DNA from: Collinsella ihumii
GTDB taxonomy: Bacteria; Actinomycetota; Coriobacteriia; Coriobacteriales; Coriobacteriaceae
Length of the DNA stretch: 64,000 bases
NCBI RefSeq assembly: GCF_900046475.1
Contig: NZ_FCOU01000001.1
Coordinates: 80,811-144,810, forward strand
Direction of reading: 5' to 3'
Shown one piece after another: positions 32,893 to 41,347 of the stretch. The translations under genes and the position numbers were made by a program. The stretch's first letter is position 1. Each line of letters starts with the position of its first letter. The notes beneath the pieces are model-generated. The model was given only the letters and a program-made list of their open reading frames with translations. It was not told where the DNA came from and did not search any database.

Positions 32893-33195
32893 GGTCAATG
32901 AACGCACTCCCATTGCAAATACTCGTGCAGAATCAGCAGCATGGTCAATGAGTGCGTTCCCATTGCAAACAGTAATACCGAACCAGATTTGGTTTATCAT
33001 ATTATGATATGCGCTGAGATTCGGAGCGCCCTTTGGGGCCTCGCAAGTCCGAAAAAGCTCCTATACCCAACCTCATACAGAGTCATGAGCCGCTGTTGGC
33101 GCCTTTCCGCCACTTCGATTTGCAATGGGAGTGAGGTGATTGACCACAACTCAATCCTTCTATGAGAAATTGCAATGGGAATTCACTCATTGACC
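32893..33195. repeat. four copies of a 28-bp motif, two in each orientation
   Basis: Copies at 32893-32920 and 32943-32970 read forward; 33118-33145 and 33168-33195 read in reverse. All keep GGTCAAT at one end and TCCCATTGCAA at the other, with a variable centre of about 7 bp. Within each pair the copies start 50 bp apart. They fill most of the 709-bp gap between ppc and hisS; no gene is seen there. Confidence 0.85.
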
Positions 33196-33250
33196 ATCTT
33201 CCGGGCGGCATTGGCCGCCCGCCCCCAATGACAGGGCCCGCAAAACGCAG

Positions 33251-33293
33251 CATGCCCGCCTGCCTGCCGCGACGCGGCAGGCAGGCGGGCATG
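33251..33293 (-). terminator. hisS terminator hairpin, 21-bp arms
   Basis: Perfect arms beginning CATGCCCGCCTGCCTGCCGC around one central base, 25 bp past the hisS stop. The minus-strand sequence after it is GCTGCGTTTTGC. Confidence 0.75.
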
Positions 33294-33317
33294 AGAAACC
33301 GAATCCCTCGCGCGGTC

Positions 33318-34634
33318 CTACGAGAGCAGGCGCGCAACAGCCTCGACGACGGCGCCGCGGTCCACCAGCTCCTCGTCGTGGGTCACCATGTTGCGGACCT
33401 TCACCTTGCCGGCGGCGAGCTCGTCGCCGCCGATGACCAGGATCAGGCGAGCATCGAGCTTGTCGGCCTGCTTGAACTGGCTCTTGAGCGAACGCCCCTG
33501 GTAGTCCGCCTCGGTGCGAATGCCAGCAGCACGCAGCTCGTGCGTCAACGCAAAGACCTCACCGCGCAGTTCGGCACCAGCGTTCGCCACATAGACGCAC
33601 GGCTCGATCCCGGTCGCCATATCGGCACCGAACGCCTCGAGCGCGAGCATGGCGCGCTCGAATCCCACGGCAAAACCGACGCCCGGCGTGGGCTTGCCGC
33701 CCTCCAGCTCGACCAGGCCGTCATAGCGGCCGCCGCCGCCGATGGAGCCGACCCCAGCACCGGGCGCCTCGACCTCGAACACGGTGCGGGTATAGTAGTC
33801 CAGACCGCGCACGAGCGTGGGGTCCTCGACATACTCGATACCCGCGGAATCGAGATACCGCTTGACCTGCTCGTAATGGCTGCGGCAGTCGTCGCACAGG
33901 TTGTCGCGCATGAGCGGCGCCGCCTTCATGACCTCACGGCAGTGGTCGTTTTTGCAGTCGAAGGCGCGCAGCGGGTTGAGCTCGGCGCGCTCGCGGCACT
34001 CGTCGCACATCTCGTCGGCGTGGTCAAGGATGAAATCGCGCACCGCGTCGCGGTAGGCCGGACGGCACGCGGGATCGCCCATCGAGTTGATCAGCAGGCG
34101 AAGCTTGCTCAGGTCAAAACCCAACCGCTTGTAGAACTCCATGAGCATGATGATGCACTCGGCGTCGGCAGCGGGGTCGGGAGCGCCCAGCCACTCGATG
34201 CCGACCTGATGGAACTGGCGCAGGCGCCCCTTCTGCGGGCGCTCGCCGCGAAACATCGCCTCGGCGTAGTAGGCCTTGAAGGGCGTGGCGCCCTGCGGAA
34301 CCAGGTTGTTCTCCACCACGGCGCGCACGACGCCGGCCGTGCCCTCGGGACGCAGGGCCAGGCGCTGCTTGGCCTTGAGCTTGGCGTCGGTCCCCTCTTC
34401 GAGCACGCGCGCGAAGTTGGCTCCCGAGAACACGCGGAACATCTCCTTGCGCACCACGTCGGTCGACTGGCCGATACCGTGGACGAACACGTCGAGCTGC
34501 TCGATAGCGGGCGTCTCGATCATGTCGAACCCGTAGGGCTCGAACACCTCGGCCGCCACCTCCTGCATATGACGCCAGGCGCGCATATCGCGCCCGATCA
34601 GATCCTTGGTGCCCTCAGCCCTCTGTGCCTGCAT
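33318..34634 (-). CDS. hisS: histidyl-tRNA synthetase
   Basis: Class II synthetase of 438 residues charging tRNA-His. Visible signatures are the class II motif 2 region (FKAYYAEAMFRGERPQKGRLRQFHQ), LVRGLDYYTRTVFE and the HisA2 motif GGGGRYDGLVE, and a C-terminal anticodon-binding domain. The start ATG has AAGGGGAAC upstream. Six cysteines in the middle (CDECRER, CDCKNDH-like, CDDCRS) form a putative zinc site seen in some HisRS. It diverges from a threonine-aldolase-like gene. Confidence 0.95.
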   Translation of the reverse strand: MQAQRAEGTKDLIGRDMRAWRHMQEVAAEVFEPYGFDMIETPAIEQLDVFVHGIGQSTDVVRKEMFRVFSGANFARVLEEGTDAKLKAKQRLALRPEGTAGVVRAVVENNLVPQGATPFKAYYAEAMFRGERPQKGRLRQFHQVGIEWLGAPDPAADAECIIMLMEFYKRLGFDLSKLRLLINSMGDPACRPAYRDAVRDFILDHADEMCDECRERAELNPLRAFDCKNDHCREVMKAAPLMRDNLCDDCRSHYEQVKRYLDSAGIEYVEDPTLVRGLDYYTRTVFEVEAPGAGVGSIGGGGRYDGLVELEGGKPTPGVGFAVGFERAMLALEAFGADMATGIEPCVYVANAGAELRGEVFALTHELRAAGIRTEADYQGRSLKSQFKQADKLDARLILVIGGDELAAGKVKVRNMVTHDEELVDRGAVVEAVARLLS

Positions 34635-34765
34635 ATGTTCCCCTTATGTCGTGTCTGCCCGTGTGGCGGCGATTCAATTCGGTCACTCATTATATGATGA
34701 GACAATACGACAACGAACCCAGTCACCAGATTCTTACCAGACATACGACGCAAAGGACGCAGCAG

Positions 34766-35845
34766 ATGCACCGATTCACCAACGATTACTCCGAAGGGGC
34801 GGCGCCCGAGATCCTCGAAGCGCTCATCCGCACGAACGACGAGCAGACGCCCGGATACGGCGACGACGCCCACTGCGCGCACGCCGCCGACCTGATCCGC
34901 GCGGCGATCAAGCAGCCGGATGCCTACGTGCGCTTCGTGCCGGGCGGCACCGTTGCCAACATGCTCGCCATCAGCGCGCTCACCGAGGATTTCGAGGGCC
35001 CCATCTGCGCCGCCGACGCGCACCCCACCATCCACGAGACGGGCGCCATCGAGGCGTGCGGTCGGCGCCTGCTGGCAACGGACGATCCCTTCGGCATCCT
35101 CACGCCTGGGGCGGCGGAACTCACCTACCAGCACATGACGGCGACCGGCTGCCACACCACACGCCCCGCCATGATCTACTTCTCGAACACGACCGAGTAC
35201 GGGCACGTCTACACGCGCGCCGAGTTCGACGCGCTGTGCGACTGGGCCGCCTCGCACGAGCTGGCCGTCTACGTCGACGGCGCCCGCATGGCGAGCGCGA
35301 TGACCGCCGCGGGCGGCGACCTCGACATCGAGCACATCGCCGCGCGCGCCGACGCGTTCACGCTGGGCGGCACCAAAAACGGCATGCTCTTCGGCGAGGC
35401 GCTCGTGGTGAGCCCGCGCTCCGCCCGCGGCATGCGCGCCATCGACAGGATCCCCTACCTCACGAAACGCGCCGGCGCGATGACCGCCAAGGGCCGTCTC
35501 ATGGGCGTCATGTACGAGGCGGCCTTCGATCCCGCGAAGGTGAACGAGGCGGGCGACGTCCCCTACTGGGCATACGCGCGCCGAGCGAACGCCTGCGCGG
35601 TACGTCTGGCCGAGGGGCTTGCCCGCGCCGGCTTCGAGCCCTATATCAGCACGAACGGCAACCAGCAGTTCTTCTGGGCGACGCCCGCGCAGGCCGAAGC
35701 CCTCGTCGACACCCTGGGCTGCGAGACCATGATCGCCGAAGACCCCACGGGCGCCGGCCGCGTCGTCGTGCGCTTCGTCACGAGCTGGGCCACGACCGAG
35801 GGGCACGTCGACGAAGCGGTCGCATACGCCCAGACGCTCGTGTAG
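34766..35845 (+). CDS. threonine aldolase / beta-eliminating lyase family PLP enzyme
   Basis: PLP-dependent enzyme of 359 residues. The cofactor lysine is in TLGGTKNGML and the aspartate contacting the pyridine nitrogen in VYVDGARMASAM. These fit the low-specificity L-threonine aldolase group, which splits threonine to glycine and acetaldehyde, though some relatives have other roles. The start ATG has AAAGGACG upstream. It is divergent from hisS and shares a 131-bp gap with it; no partner gene suggests a different substrate. Confidence 0.85.
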   Translation: MHRFTNDYSEGAAPEILEALIRTNDEQTPGYGDDAHCAHAADLIRAAIKQPDAYVRFVPGGTVANMLAISALTEDFEGPICAADAHPTIHETGAIEACGRRLLATDDPFGILTPGAAELTYQHMTATGCHTTRPAMIYFSNTTEYGHVYTRAEFDALCDWAASHELAVYVDGARMASAMTAAGGDLDIEHIAARADAFTLGGTKNGMLFGEALVVSPRSARGMRAIDRIPYLTKRAGAMTAKGRLMGVMYEAAFDPAKVNEAGDVPYWAYARRANACAVRLAEGLARAGFEPYISTNGNQQFFWATPAQAEALVDTLGCETMIAEDPTGAGRVVVRFVTSWATTEGHVDEAVAYAQTLV

Positions 35846-35864
35846 CGCTGGCCCCTGCCGATGG

Positions 35865-35977
35865 GTCGGTTGGGGACGGGCTCGTTTCAACCCATGCCTC
35901 CGGGCCGCTCCGGACCGAAGGGGTGTCCCCGATTTGCAAAAATGCACGCGCAAGGTACGTCCCCCGATTTGCACGTT
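35865..35977. repeat. cluster of interspersed repeat fragments
   Basis: Holds an inverted copy of the GAACCCGTCCCC-type repeat (GGTTGGGGACGGGCTCG near 35877-35893, ending AACCCAT). It also has two direct copies of TCCCCGATTTGCA (near 35927 and 35963) flanking ATGCACGCGCAAGGTACG, related to the palindromes at 51936 and 62647. No gene is seen between 35846 and 36033. Confidence 0.7.
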
Positions 35978-36033
35978 AAAAGGCGGGGGCGCCGCGTACG
36001 ACGCCCCCGCCTGCACAATCTTCTGAACGACCG

Positions 36034-37491
36034 TTAACGCACCTGCGCCACGTGCACGACGTTTGTCGACGTCACGCCGTCGGAGAAGGTGATGGAGGTG
36101 TCCGGGTCGCCCACCGTAAGCACGGCCACGTCGCCCACGCGAACGTATCCGCGCTGCTTGGCGCAGTTGATCGCCGTCTTGACGATATAGCGCTTATCCC
36201 CGATCTCGCCCTCGGTCACCGGGTCGACGCCCCAGTAGATGGTCATCTTGCGCGTGGCGGCGTCATGCGGCGTCACGGCAAGGATCGGCAGCATCGGTCG
36301 GAAGTTGGACACCAGACGCGCCGAACGGCCGGATTCGGTCGGGATGATGATGGCGCGCGCCTTCACGTTGAACGCCGTGCTCACCGCGGCCAGACCGATC
36401 GCGCTGTTGATCGCGCGGATACCCGTCTCGTCCGTGTGGATGTCCAGGCGGTTGTGCTCGGGCATCGTGGCCTCGGCGATCAGCGCGATGTTGGCCATCA
36501 TCTTCAAGGCCTCGAGCGGGTACTTGCCCGCGGCCGTCTCGCCGGAAAGCATGGTCGCATCGGTGCCGTCGTTGATGGCGTTGGCCACGTCGGTCACCTC
36601 GGCGCGCGTCGGGCGCGGGTTGCGGATCATCGAGTCGAGCATCTGGGTCGCGGTGATGACGGGCTTATAGGCCTTGTTGCACTTCTGGATGATCTCCTTC
36701 TGGATGGTGGGGCACACCTCGGGCGCCACCTCGACGCCCAGGTCGCCGCGGGCGACCATGATGCCGTCGGCCTCCTTCAGGATGTCATCGAAGTGGTAGA
36801 CGGCCATGGCGCATTCGATCTTCGGTAAGATGTCTACGTTCTTGCCGCCGTTCTCATCGCACAGCTTGCGGATCTCGCGCACGCCGGCCGCGTCGCGGAT
36901 GAAGGACGCCGCGATGAAATCGATGCCCTCTTCCAGGCCGAACAGGATGTCCTTGCGGTCCTGCTCGGTGATGGTGGGCAGCGACAGCTTGGCGTTCGGG
37001 ACGTTCACACCCTTCTTCTCGCCCAGCTCGCCGCCGTTCTCGACATAGCAGGTCATATCCTGGCCCGAGATGCCCTTGACCGTGAGCCTGATCAAGCCAT
37101 CGTCGATCAGGATCGTGCTTCCCACGTGGACCTCGCGCGGAAGCTCGAGGTGATCCAGATAGAAATGCTCGGCGTTGCCCTGCAGGTCCTCAGAGGTCTC
37201 GGCCGCAGTCACCGTGACGGTCGAGCCGGGCTCGAGCGCCACCTTGGCATGGCCCTCCAGAAAGCCCGTGCGGATCTCGGGCCCCTTGGTGTCGAGCAGG
37301 ATGCCCACCGGGATGCCGAGCTCGCCGGAGATGCGCTTGACGCGCTCCATGCGCGCACGCTGCTCCTCGTGGCTGCCGTGCGAGAAATTGAAACGGGCGA
37401 CGTTCATGCCCGCCTTGATCATCTCGCGGAGGATATCGTCGTCATCACAAGCCGGTCCCATGGTGCAAACGATCTTTGTACGCTTAATCAT
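36034..37491 (-). CDS. pyk: pyruvate kinase
   Basis: Glycolytic enzyme of 485 residues making ATP and pyruvate from PEP. The N-terminus TKIVCTMGPA and AGMNVARFNFSHG form the phosphate/ADP-binding start of the family. MVARGDLGVE carries the active-site region, and the catalytic lysine lies in ILPKIE. A C-terminal allosteric domain follows, ending in the extended tail used by some pyruvate kinases. The start ATG has GGTGGAGC upstream. It is a single gene. Confidence 0.96.
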   Translation of the reverse strand: MIKRTKIVCTMGPACDDDDILREMIKAGMNVARFNFSHGSHEEQRARMERVKRISGELGIPVGILLDTKGPEIRTGFLEGHAKVALEPGSTVTVTAAETSEDLQGNAEHFYLDHLELPREVHVGSTILIDDGLIRLTVKGISGQDMTCYVENGGELGEKKGVNVPNAKLSLPTITEQDRKDILFGLEEGIDFIAASFIRDAAGVREIRKLCDENGGKNVDILPKIECAMAVYHFDDILKEADGIMVARGDLGVEVAPEVCPTIQKEIIQKCNKAYKPVITATQMLDSMIRNPRPTRAEVTDVANAINDGTDATMLSGETAAGKYPLEALKMMANIALIAEATMPEHNRLDIHTDETGIRAINSAIGLAAVSTAFNVKARAIIIPTESGRSARLVSNFRPMLPILAVTPHDAATRKMTIYWGVDPVTEGEIGDKRYIVKTAINCAKQRGYVRVGDVAVLTVGDPDTSITFSDGVTSTNVVHVAQVR

Positions 37492-37730
37492 GCTCCGCTC
37501 CACCTTTCTTGAATACGCTCCCGCGCATGCCGACAAAATCCCCTGCGATGCTATAAGCGTAACGGCCCGCGCAAGAGGTTCGCGCGGCCGGTCTTCAAAC
37601 GGTCGAATTGTCTGGTGAGCGTTGCGCGATCATCCGCGCAGGTAGCACAAGGCAATGTTCATATGACGGTGATGCGTTGTCTGGCGGCGGGAGCCCACAG
37701 GGGCCGTCCGCGACGCTTCACGTCCACAAA

Positions 37731-37760
37731 AAAGCCCGCCGGGAATCTCCGGCGGGCTTT
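37731..37760 (-). terminator. terminator of the second class II aldolase gene
   Basis: Arms AAAGCCCGCCGG and CCGGCGGGCTTT, then a U-run (minus-strand GGCTTTTTTGTGG), 23 bp past the stop. Confidence 0.88.
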
Positions 37761-37782
37761 GCAGCGCATCGATTCGTTGCCG

Positions 37783-38634
37783 TTATGCGCGGCCGATGGA
37801 ACCGAGGTTCTCCATGCGGATCTTCACGATCTTGGTGATCTCGGCCATACCCGCCTTGCCCGGCTTCTTGGGATCGAAGGCATCCGGGTTCTCGGCCATG
37901 AAGCCCTGATAGCCGCGGGTGTACGCCTGGCGCAGCTCGGTGGCGTAGTTGACCTTGCAGATGCCGTTCTTCACGGCCTCGGCGACCTGCTCATCGGGCA
38001 CACCGGAGGTGCCGTGCAGCACCAGCGGCACGTCCACGGCGGCGCGGATGGCGCGCACGACGTCCTGCTCGATATGCGGGGTCTCGGTATACACGCCGTG
38101 AGCGGTGCCCACGCCGATGGCGAGGCTGGTGCAGCCGGTGCGCTCGACGAACTCGCGCGCCTCGTCCGGATCGGTGTAGGGGTTCTCGCCCTCGACCGCC
38201 GGACCGTCGTCCTCCTTGCCGCCGACCTTGCCGAGCTCGGCCTCCACCGGCACGCCCATGGCGGCGCCGGCGCGCGCCACGCTCGCGGTGAGCGCGATGT
38301 TGTCCTCGAAGCTCTCATGCGAGCCGTCGATCATGACGGAGGTGTAGCCGGTGCGGAGCGCCTGCATGCAGCGATCGTAGCCGTCACCGTGGTCGAGGTG
38401 CAGGGCGACCGGCACGCTCGCGCGCTCGGCAGCGGCTTTCACCATGCCGTAGAAGTAATCGAGACCGGCGAACTTCACCGTACCGGGCGTGGTCTGCATA
38501 ATCACCGGGGACTTGGTCTCCTCGGCGGCAGCCAGCACGGCCATGACGAACTCGAGGTTCTCGATGTTGAAGGCACCGACCGCGTAGTGGTTCTTCTGGG
38601 CATCGAGCAGCATGTCCTTGGTGGTAACGAGCAT
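37783..38634 (-). CDS. fba: class II fructose/tagatose-bisphosphate aldolase
   Basis: Zinc aldolase of 283 residues that makes or cleaves ketose bisphosphates. D81-H82 (LDHGDGYD), H179 (GTAHGVY) and H207 (LHGTSG) are the expected aspartate and zinc ligands. The start ATG has GCAGGAGGGAGCG upstream; a longer in-frame start has no ribosome site. The -10-like TACAAT lies at 38722-38717. It diverges from a DeoR-type regulator, and a PfkB kinase gene lies beyond that. It may be the glycolytic enzyme, or serve tagatose-bisphosphate from the AgaS pathway. Confidence 0.88.
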   Translation of the reverse strand: MLVTTKDMLLDAQKNHYAVGAFNIENLEFVMAVLAAAEETKSPVIMQTTPGTVKFAGLDYFYGMVKAAAERASVPVALHLDHGDGYDRCMQALRTGYTSVMIDGSHESFEDNIALTASVARAGAAMGVPVEAELGKVGGKEDDGPAVEGENPYTDPDEAREFVERTGCTSLAIGVGTAHGVYTETPHIEQDVVRAIRAAVDVPLVLHGTSGVPDEQVAEAVKNGICKVNYATELRQAYTRGYQGFMAENPDAFDPKKPGKAGMAEITKIVKIRMENLGSIGRA

Positions 38635-38834
38635 CGGTTTCGCTCCCTCCTGCCGCGCTCCTCTCGGGGCGGCCACGCGGCGCCGCATCCCTCTGACCGG
38701 CGCATCCGTTGCCTGTATTGTACGAAATGGCGGATTTCTGCGTAACCAGCGCTGTCGCGGCTACGCCGGACGGTCGGAAAGCAAAAGCAAGCGCTCCTGA
38801 GGATGCTGCGAAGCATATCGTCGCTCCGGTCCAT

Positions 38835-38932
38835 TAGCTTACGAAAAGAAAAGAATTATAAGTCGATTGCTTATGAAAAAAGAAAAGAAAGAAAGACTGT
38901 AATTCACAATTGCTCCACGACCGTGCAATAAT
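38835..38932 (+). promoter_or_regulatory. DeoR-gene control region with GAAAAGAAAA direct repeats and promoter
   Basis: Purine-rich direct repeats GCTTACGAAAAGAAAAGAA (near 38836) and GCTTATGAAAAAAGAAAAG (near 38867) lie 30 bp apart, as DeoR-family operators often do. Downstream are -35 TTCACA (38903-38908), 18-bp spacer and -10 AATAAT (38927-38932), 41 bp before the regulator ATG. Predicted by eye. Confidence 0.45.
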
Positions 38933-38973
38933 TGCAGCGCGCTTACCTAACCAGCTGCTGCAGAGAGGCGTGT

Positions 38974-39774
38974 ATGAGTACCACTTCCCCTCATTCCTTT
39001 GCCGAAGAGCGGCGCGCCGCCATCATGTCGATGCTCGACCGCACGGCCTCGGTGCAGGTGGCGGAGCTGGCCCGGACATTCGGGGTATCTGCGGTCACCA
39101 TCCGCGCCGACCTCGATGCCCTCGAGGCGGACGGCAAGCTACGCCGCACCCACGGCGGCGCGGTCTCGCTGCACAAGACGCTGACCGTCTCCATCCAGGA
39201 CAAGCGCGTGAACGTCAACGTCGCGGCCAAGCAGGCGATCGCGCGCGCCGCCATCGAGCTGGTCGAGGACGGGGACGCCCTGCTCGTCGACTCGGGCACG
39301 ACGGCGCTCGAGTTCGTCCGCATGCTCAGCCAGCGCTCCGGCATCACCGTCATCACCGCCGACGTGACCATCGCCGACTTCATCGACGAGAGCCTGCCCG
39401 CGGTCGACGCGATCCTGCTCGGCGGCGCGCTGCGCAAGGGCCATCGCTACACGTACGGCCCCCTCACCATGCGTTCGCTGGAGATCCTCCATGCCGACAA
39501 GGCGATCATCTGCCCGACCGCCATCGTAAGCGGCTGTGGCCTCATGACGAACTACGCTCAGATGGCCGAGGTCAAAAGCGGCATGATGGAAGCCTCGCGG
39601 GAGCGCATCGTGCTGGCGGATGCCAGCAAGCTCGACGGTCAGGGGCTGTTCCGGTTCGCCTCGATCGCCGACGTGGACACCATCGTGGTGGACGCGGACG
39701 CCGACGGCATCCTTTCAAACGAAATCGCCTCGCTGACCGAGGGCTCGCCGCATCCGACCCTTATCGTCGCATAA
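38974..39774 (+). CDS. DeoR-family sugar-phosphate-responsive repressor
   Basis: Regulator of 266 residues. The N-terminal helix-turn-helix is the DeoR type (VQVAELARTFGVSAVTIRAD, then HGGAV). The C-terminal DeoRC domain, related to sugar-phosphate isomerases, carries DSGTTALEFV and similar loops that bind a sugar phosphate effector. The ATG has GAGAGGCG upstream. Located between the class II aldolase (divergent) and the PfkB-family kinase, it is likely to control one or both. The inducer is probably tagatose- or fructose-phosphate, but this is inference. Confidence 0.88.
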   Translation: MSTTSPHSFAEERRAAIMSMLDRTASVQVAELARTFGVSAVTIRADLDALEADGKLRRTHGGAVSLHKTLTVSIQDKRVNVNVAAKQAIARAAIELVEDGDALLVDSGTTALEFVRMLSQRSGITVITADVTIADFIDESLPAVDAILLGGALRKGHRYTYGPLTMRSLEILHADKAIICPTAIVSGCGLMTNYAQMAEVKSGMMEASRERIVLADASKLDGQGLFRFASIADVDTIVVDADADGILSNEIASLTEGSPHPTLIVA

Positions 39775-39842
39775 GCGCTCATAACCCGTAAACACGAGAC
39801 CTGGCCTCCCGCAGGCGCACTACAGAGATGAAACGCGCCGTC

Positions 39843-40041
39843 AGCGGAGGTTCCCGGCCGAACTTTTGCTGAAAAATTGACGTTTTGAGTGAGTCGATCT
39901 GGAAGGCACGGGAAAGCGTACCTACCGCGCGCGTGCGACCTGCGGAAACGTCGGCGCTGAAGATGCCATTTCGGGCGGGTCCAGGTTCTAGTCACTCATA
40001 ACGTCAATTTTTCAGCAAATGTTCAGCCCGGAACCTCCTCT
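39843..40041. repeat. 199-bp imperfect inverted repeat element
   Basis: 55-bp arms (39843-39897 and 39987-40041) match at 48 of 55 positions when one is inverted. The shared core is TTTGCTGAAAAATTGACGTT. The 89-bp centre has no open frame. It lies between convergent genes and is not part of either; it resembles a MITE or a structured RNA. Confidence 0.85.
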
Positions 40042-40075
40042 GGCGAGTTCGCGCGCAACAGCGGGGCAATACACA

Positions 40076-40115
40076 AAGGTGCCTCCGACCGGAACAACCT
40101 GGTCGGAGGCACCTT
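40076..40115. terminator. terminator after the PfkB-family kinase
   Basis: Perfect 15-bp arms AAGGTGCCTCCGACC and GGTCGGAGGCACCTT with a 10-base loop. It terminates the minus-strand kinase transcript. Confidence 0.8.
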
Positions 40116-40142
40116 CGTGTGAGAAGCTATGCGCGCTGGTGG

Positions 40143-41078
40143 CTACAGCTCGGAGATCTCCACGCCCTGGTAGATCTCGTCCCACTTGTCCATGACCAGA
40201 TGGCCGGTCTGCGGGTCCATGGCGTTCAGCGTGCCGCAGGTGTTGCCGCAGCGCAGGACCTCCTCGGCGTCCGAGCCCGCAGCGATGGCATGGGCGAACC
40301 CGGCGATCGTGGAGTCTCCCGAGCCGGTCGCGTTGACCGCCTCGATGCGCGGCGCGCGAGCGCGCAGCGTGCGCCCGTCATGGAACGCGACCGAACCGGC
40401 GGCGCCCATGCTGACCACGACCCACGGGATGCCGGCAAAGCGCGCGTCCGCGGCCAGGGTCTGACGCAGATCCGACAGGTCGTCGGAGGTGAAGCTCGTG
40501 CCCAGCAGGCCGTTGATCTCGGTGAGGTTGGGCTTGACGAGCGTCGGCTTGACATCCGCCTCGAGCGCGGCGTCGAGCGCGGCACCCGACGTGTCCAGCA
40601 GCACCGGGACGCCCGCCTCGGCCGCGATGGCGACCAGACGCGCGTAGGTGTCGGCGGGAACCCCCTTGGGCAGCGAGCCGGAAAGCGTCACGCACGACGC
40701 CTTGGAAACCAGATCGGCATAGTTGCCCACGAACGCCTCGAGCTCCTCGGCGCTCACGGTCGGGCCGCTCTCCAGAAATTCGGTCTGGTTGCCGTCGTGC
40801 AGCAGCGCGATGCAGGTGCGGGACTCGCCCGCGATCGGCGTGAAGCGATGGGTGATGCCGTCGGCGTCCATCAGCTCGCCCAGATATGCGCCGGAATGGC
40901 CTCCGAGCAGGCCGGTCGCCACCACGTCATCCCCCAGCTGCACGAGCACGCGGCTCACGTTCAGGCCCTTGCCGCCCGCCGTCTTGGCCGGCGTCACGCG
41001 GTTGACGTCGTCGATGACCAGGTGGTCGACGGAATAGCGCGTATCGATCGAGGGGTTCATGGTAACGGTGAGGATCAT
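40143..41078 (-). CDS. PfkB-family kinase, tagatose-6-phosphate kinase / 1-phosphofructokinase
   Basis: Kinase of 311 residues. The N-terminal loop GGKGLNVSR (35-43) binds sugar, and the C-terminal motif NATGSGDSTIAG holds catalytic D255. Among the PfkB enzymes, this class (LacC/FruK) phosphorylates tagatose-6-P or fructose-1-P. The ATG has GGAGGAAGG upstream. The absence of a fructose PTS beside it, and the presence of AgaS and class II aldolases in the window, make tagatose-6-P kinase attractive. The two functions cannot be separated by sequence alone here. Confidence 0.85.
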   Translation of the reverse strand: MILTVTMNPSIDTRYSVDHLVIDDVNRVTPAKTAGGKGLNVSRVLVQLGDDVVATGLLGGHSGAYLGELMDADGITHRFTPIAGESRTCIALLHDGNQTEFLESGPTVSAEELEAFVGNYADLVSKASCVTLSGSLPKGVPADTYARLVAIAAEAGVPVLLDTSGAALDAALEADVKPTLVKPNLTEINGLLGTSFTSDDLSDLRQTLAADARFAGIPWVVVSMGAAGSVAFHDGRTLRARAPRIEAVNATGSGDSTIAGFAHAIAAGSDAEEVLRCGNTCGTLNAMDPQTGHLVMDKWDEIYQGVEISEL

Positions 41079-41347
41079 GTTCGTTCCTTCCTCCGGACAG
41101 CCTGCGGCCCTAACTGAACGCCATTGTACCGTGCGCGCCATCCGCCTCGGCTCGCGCGCTCGCCAACGGTCGGATCCAACCGCAACCAAACGAAAGCGAC
41201 GGGCGGGCAAAACCGGGCAAGCGCCGAGCGGGCGCGCTCGGCGTACAAATGCGCGTTGTAGGTCACGCATGCCCGCGGGAGTGGGAATAATCTGTCTGTT
41301 GAAAGACACGCGCGGCAGCACCGCGCGCAGGCAGAAAGGGCATCTCC

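Noticed and set aside
32893..33195. CRISPR array
   Set aside because: Only four copies, in both orientations, with no regular repeat-spacer unit and no cas genes.
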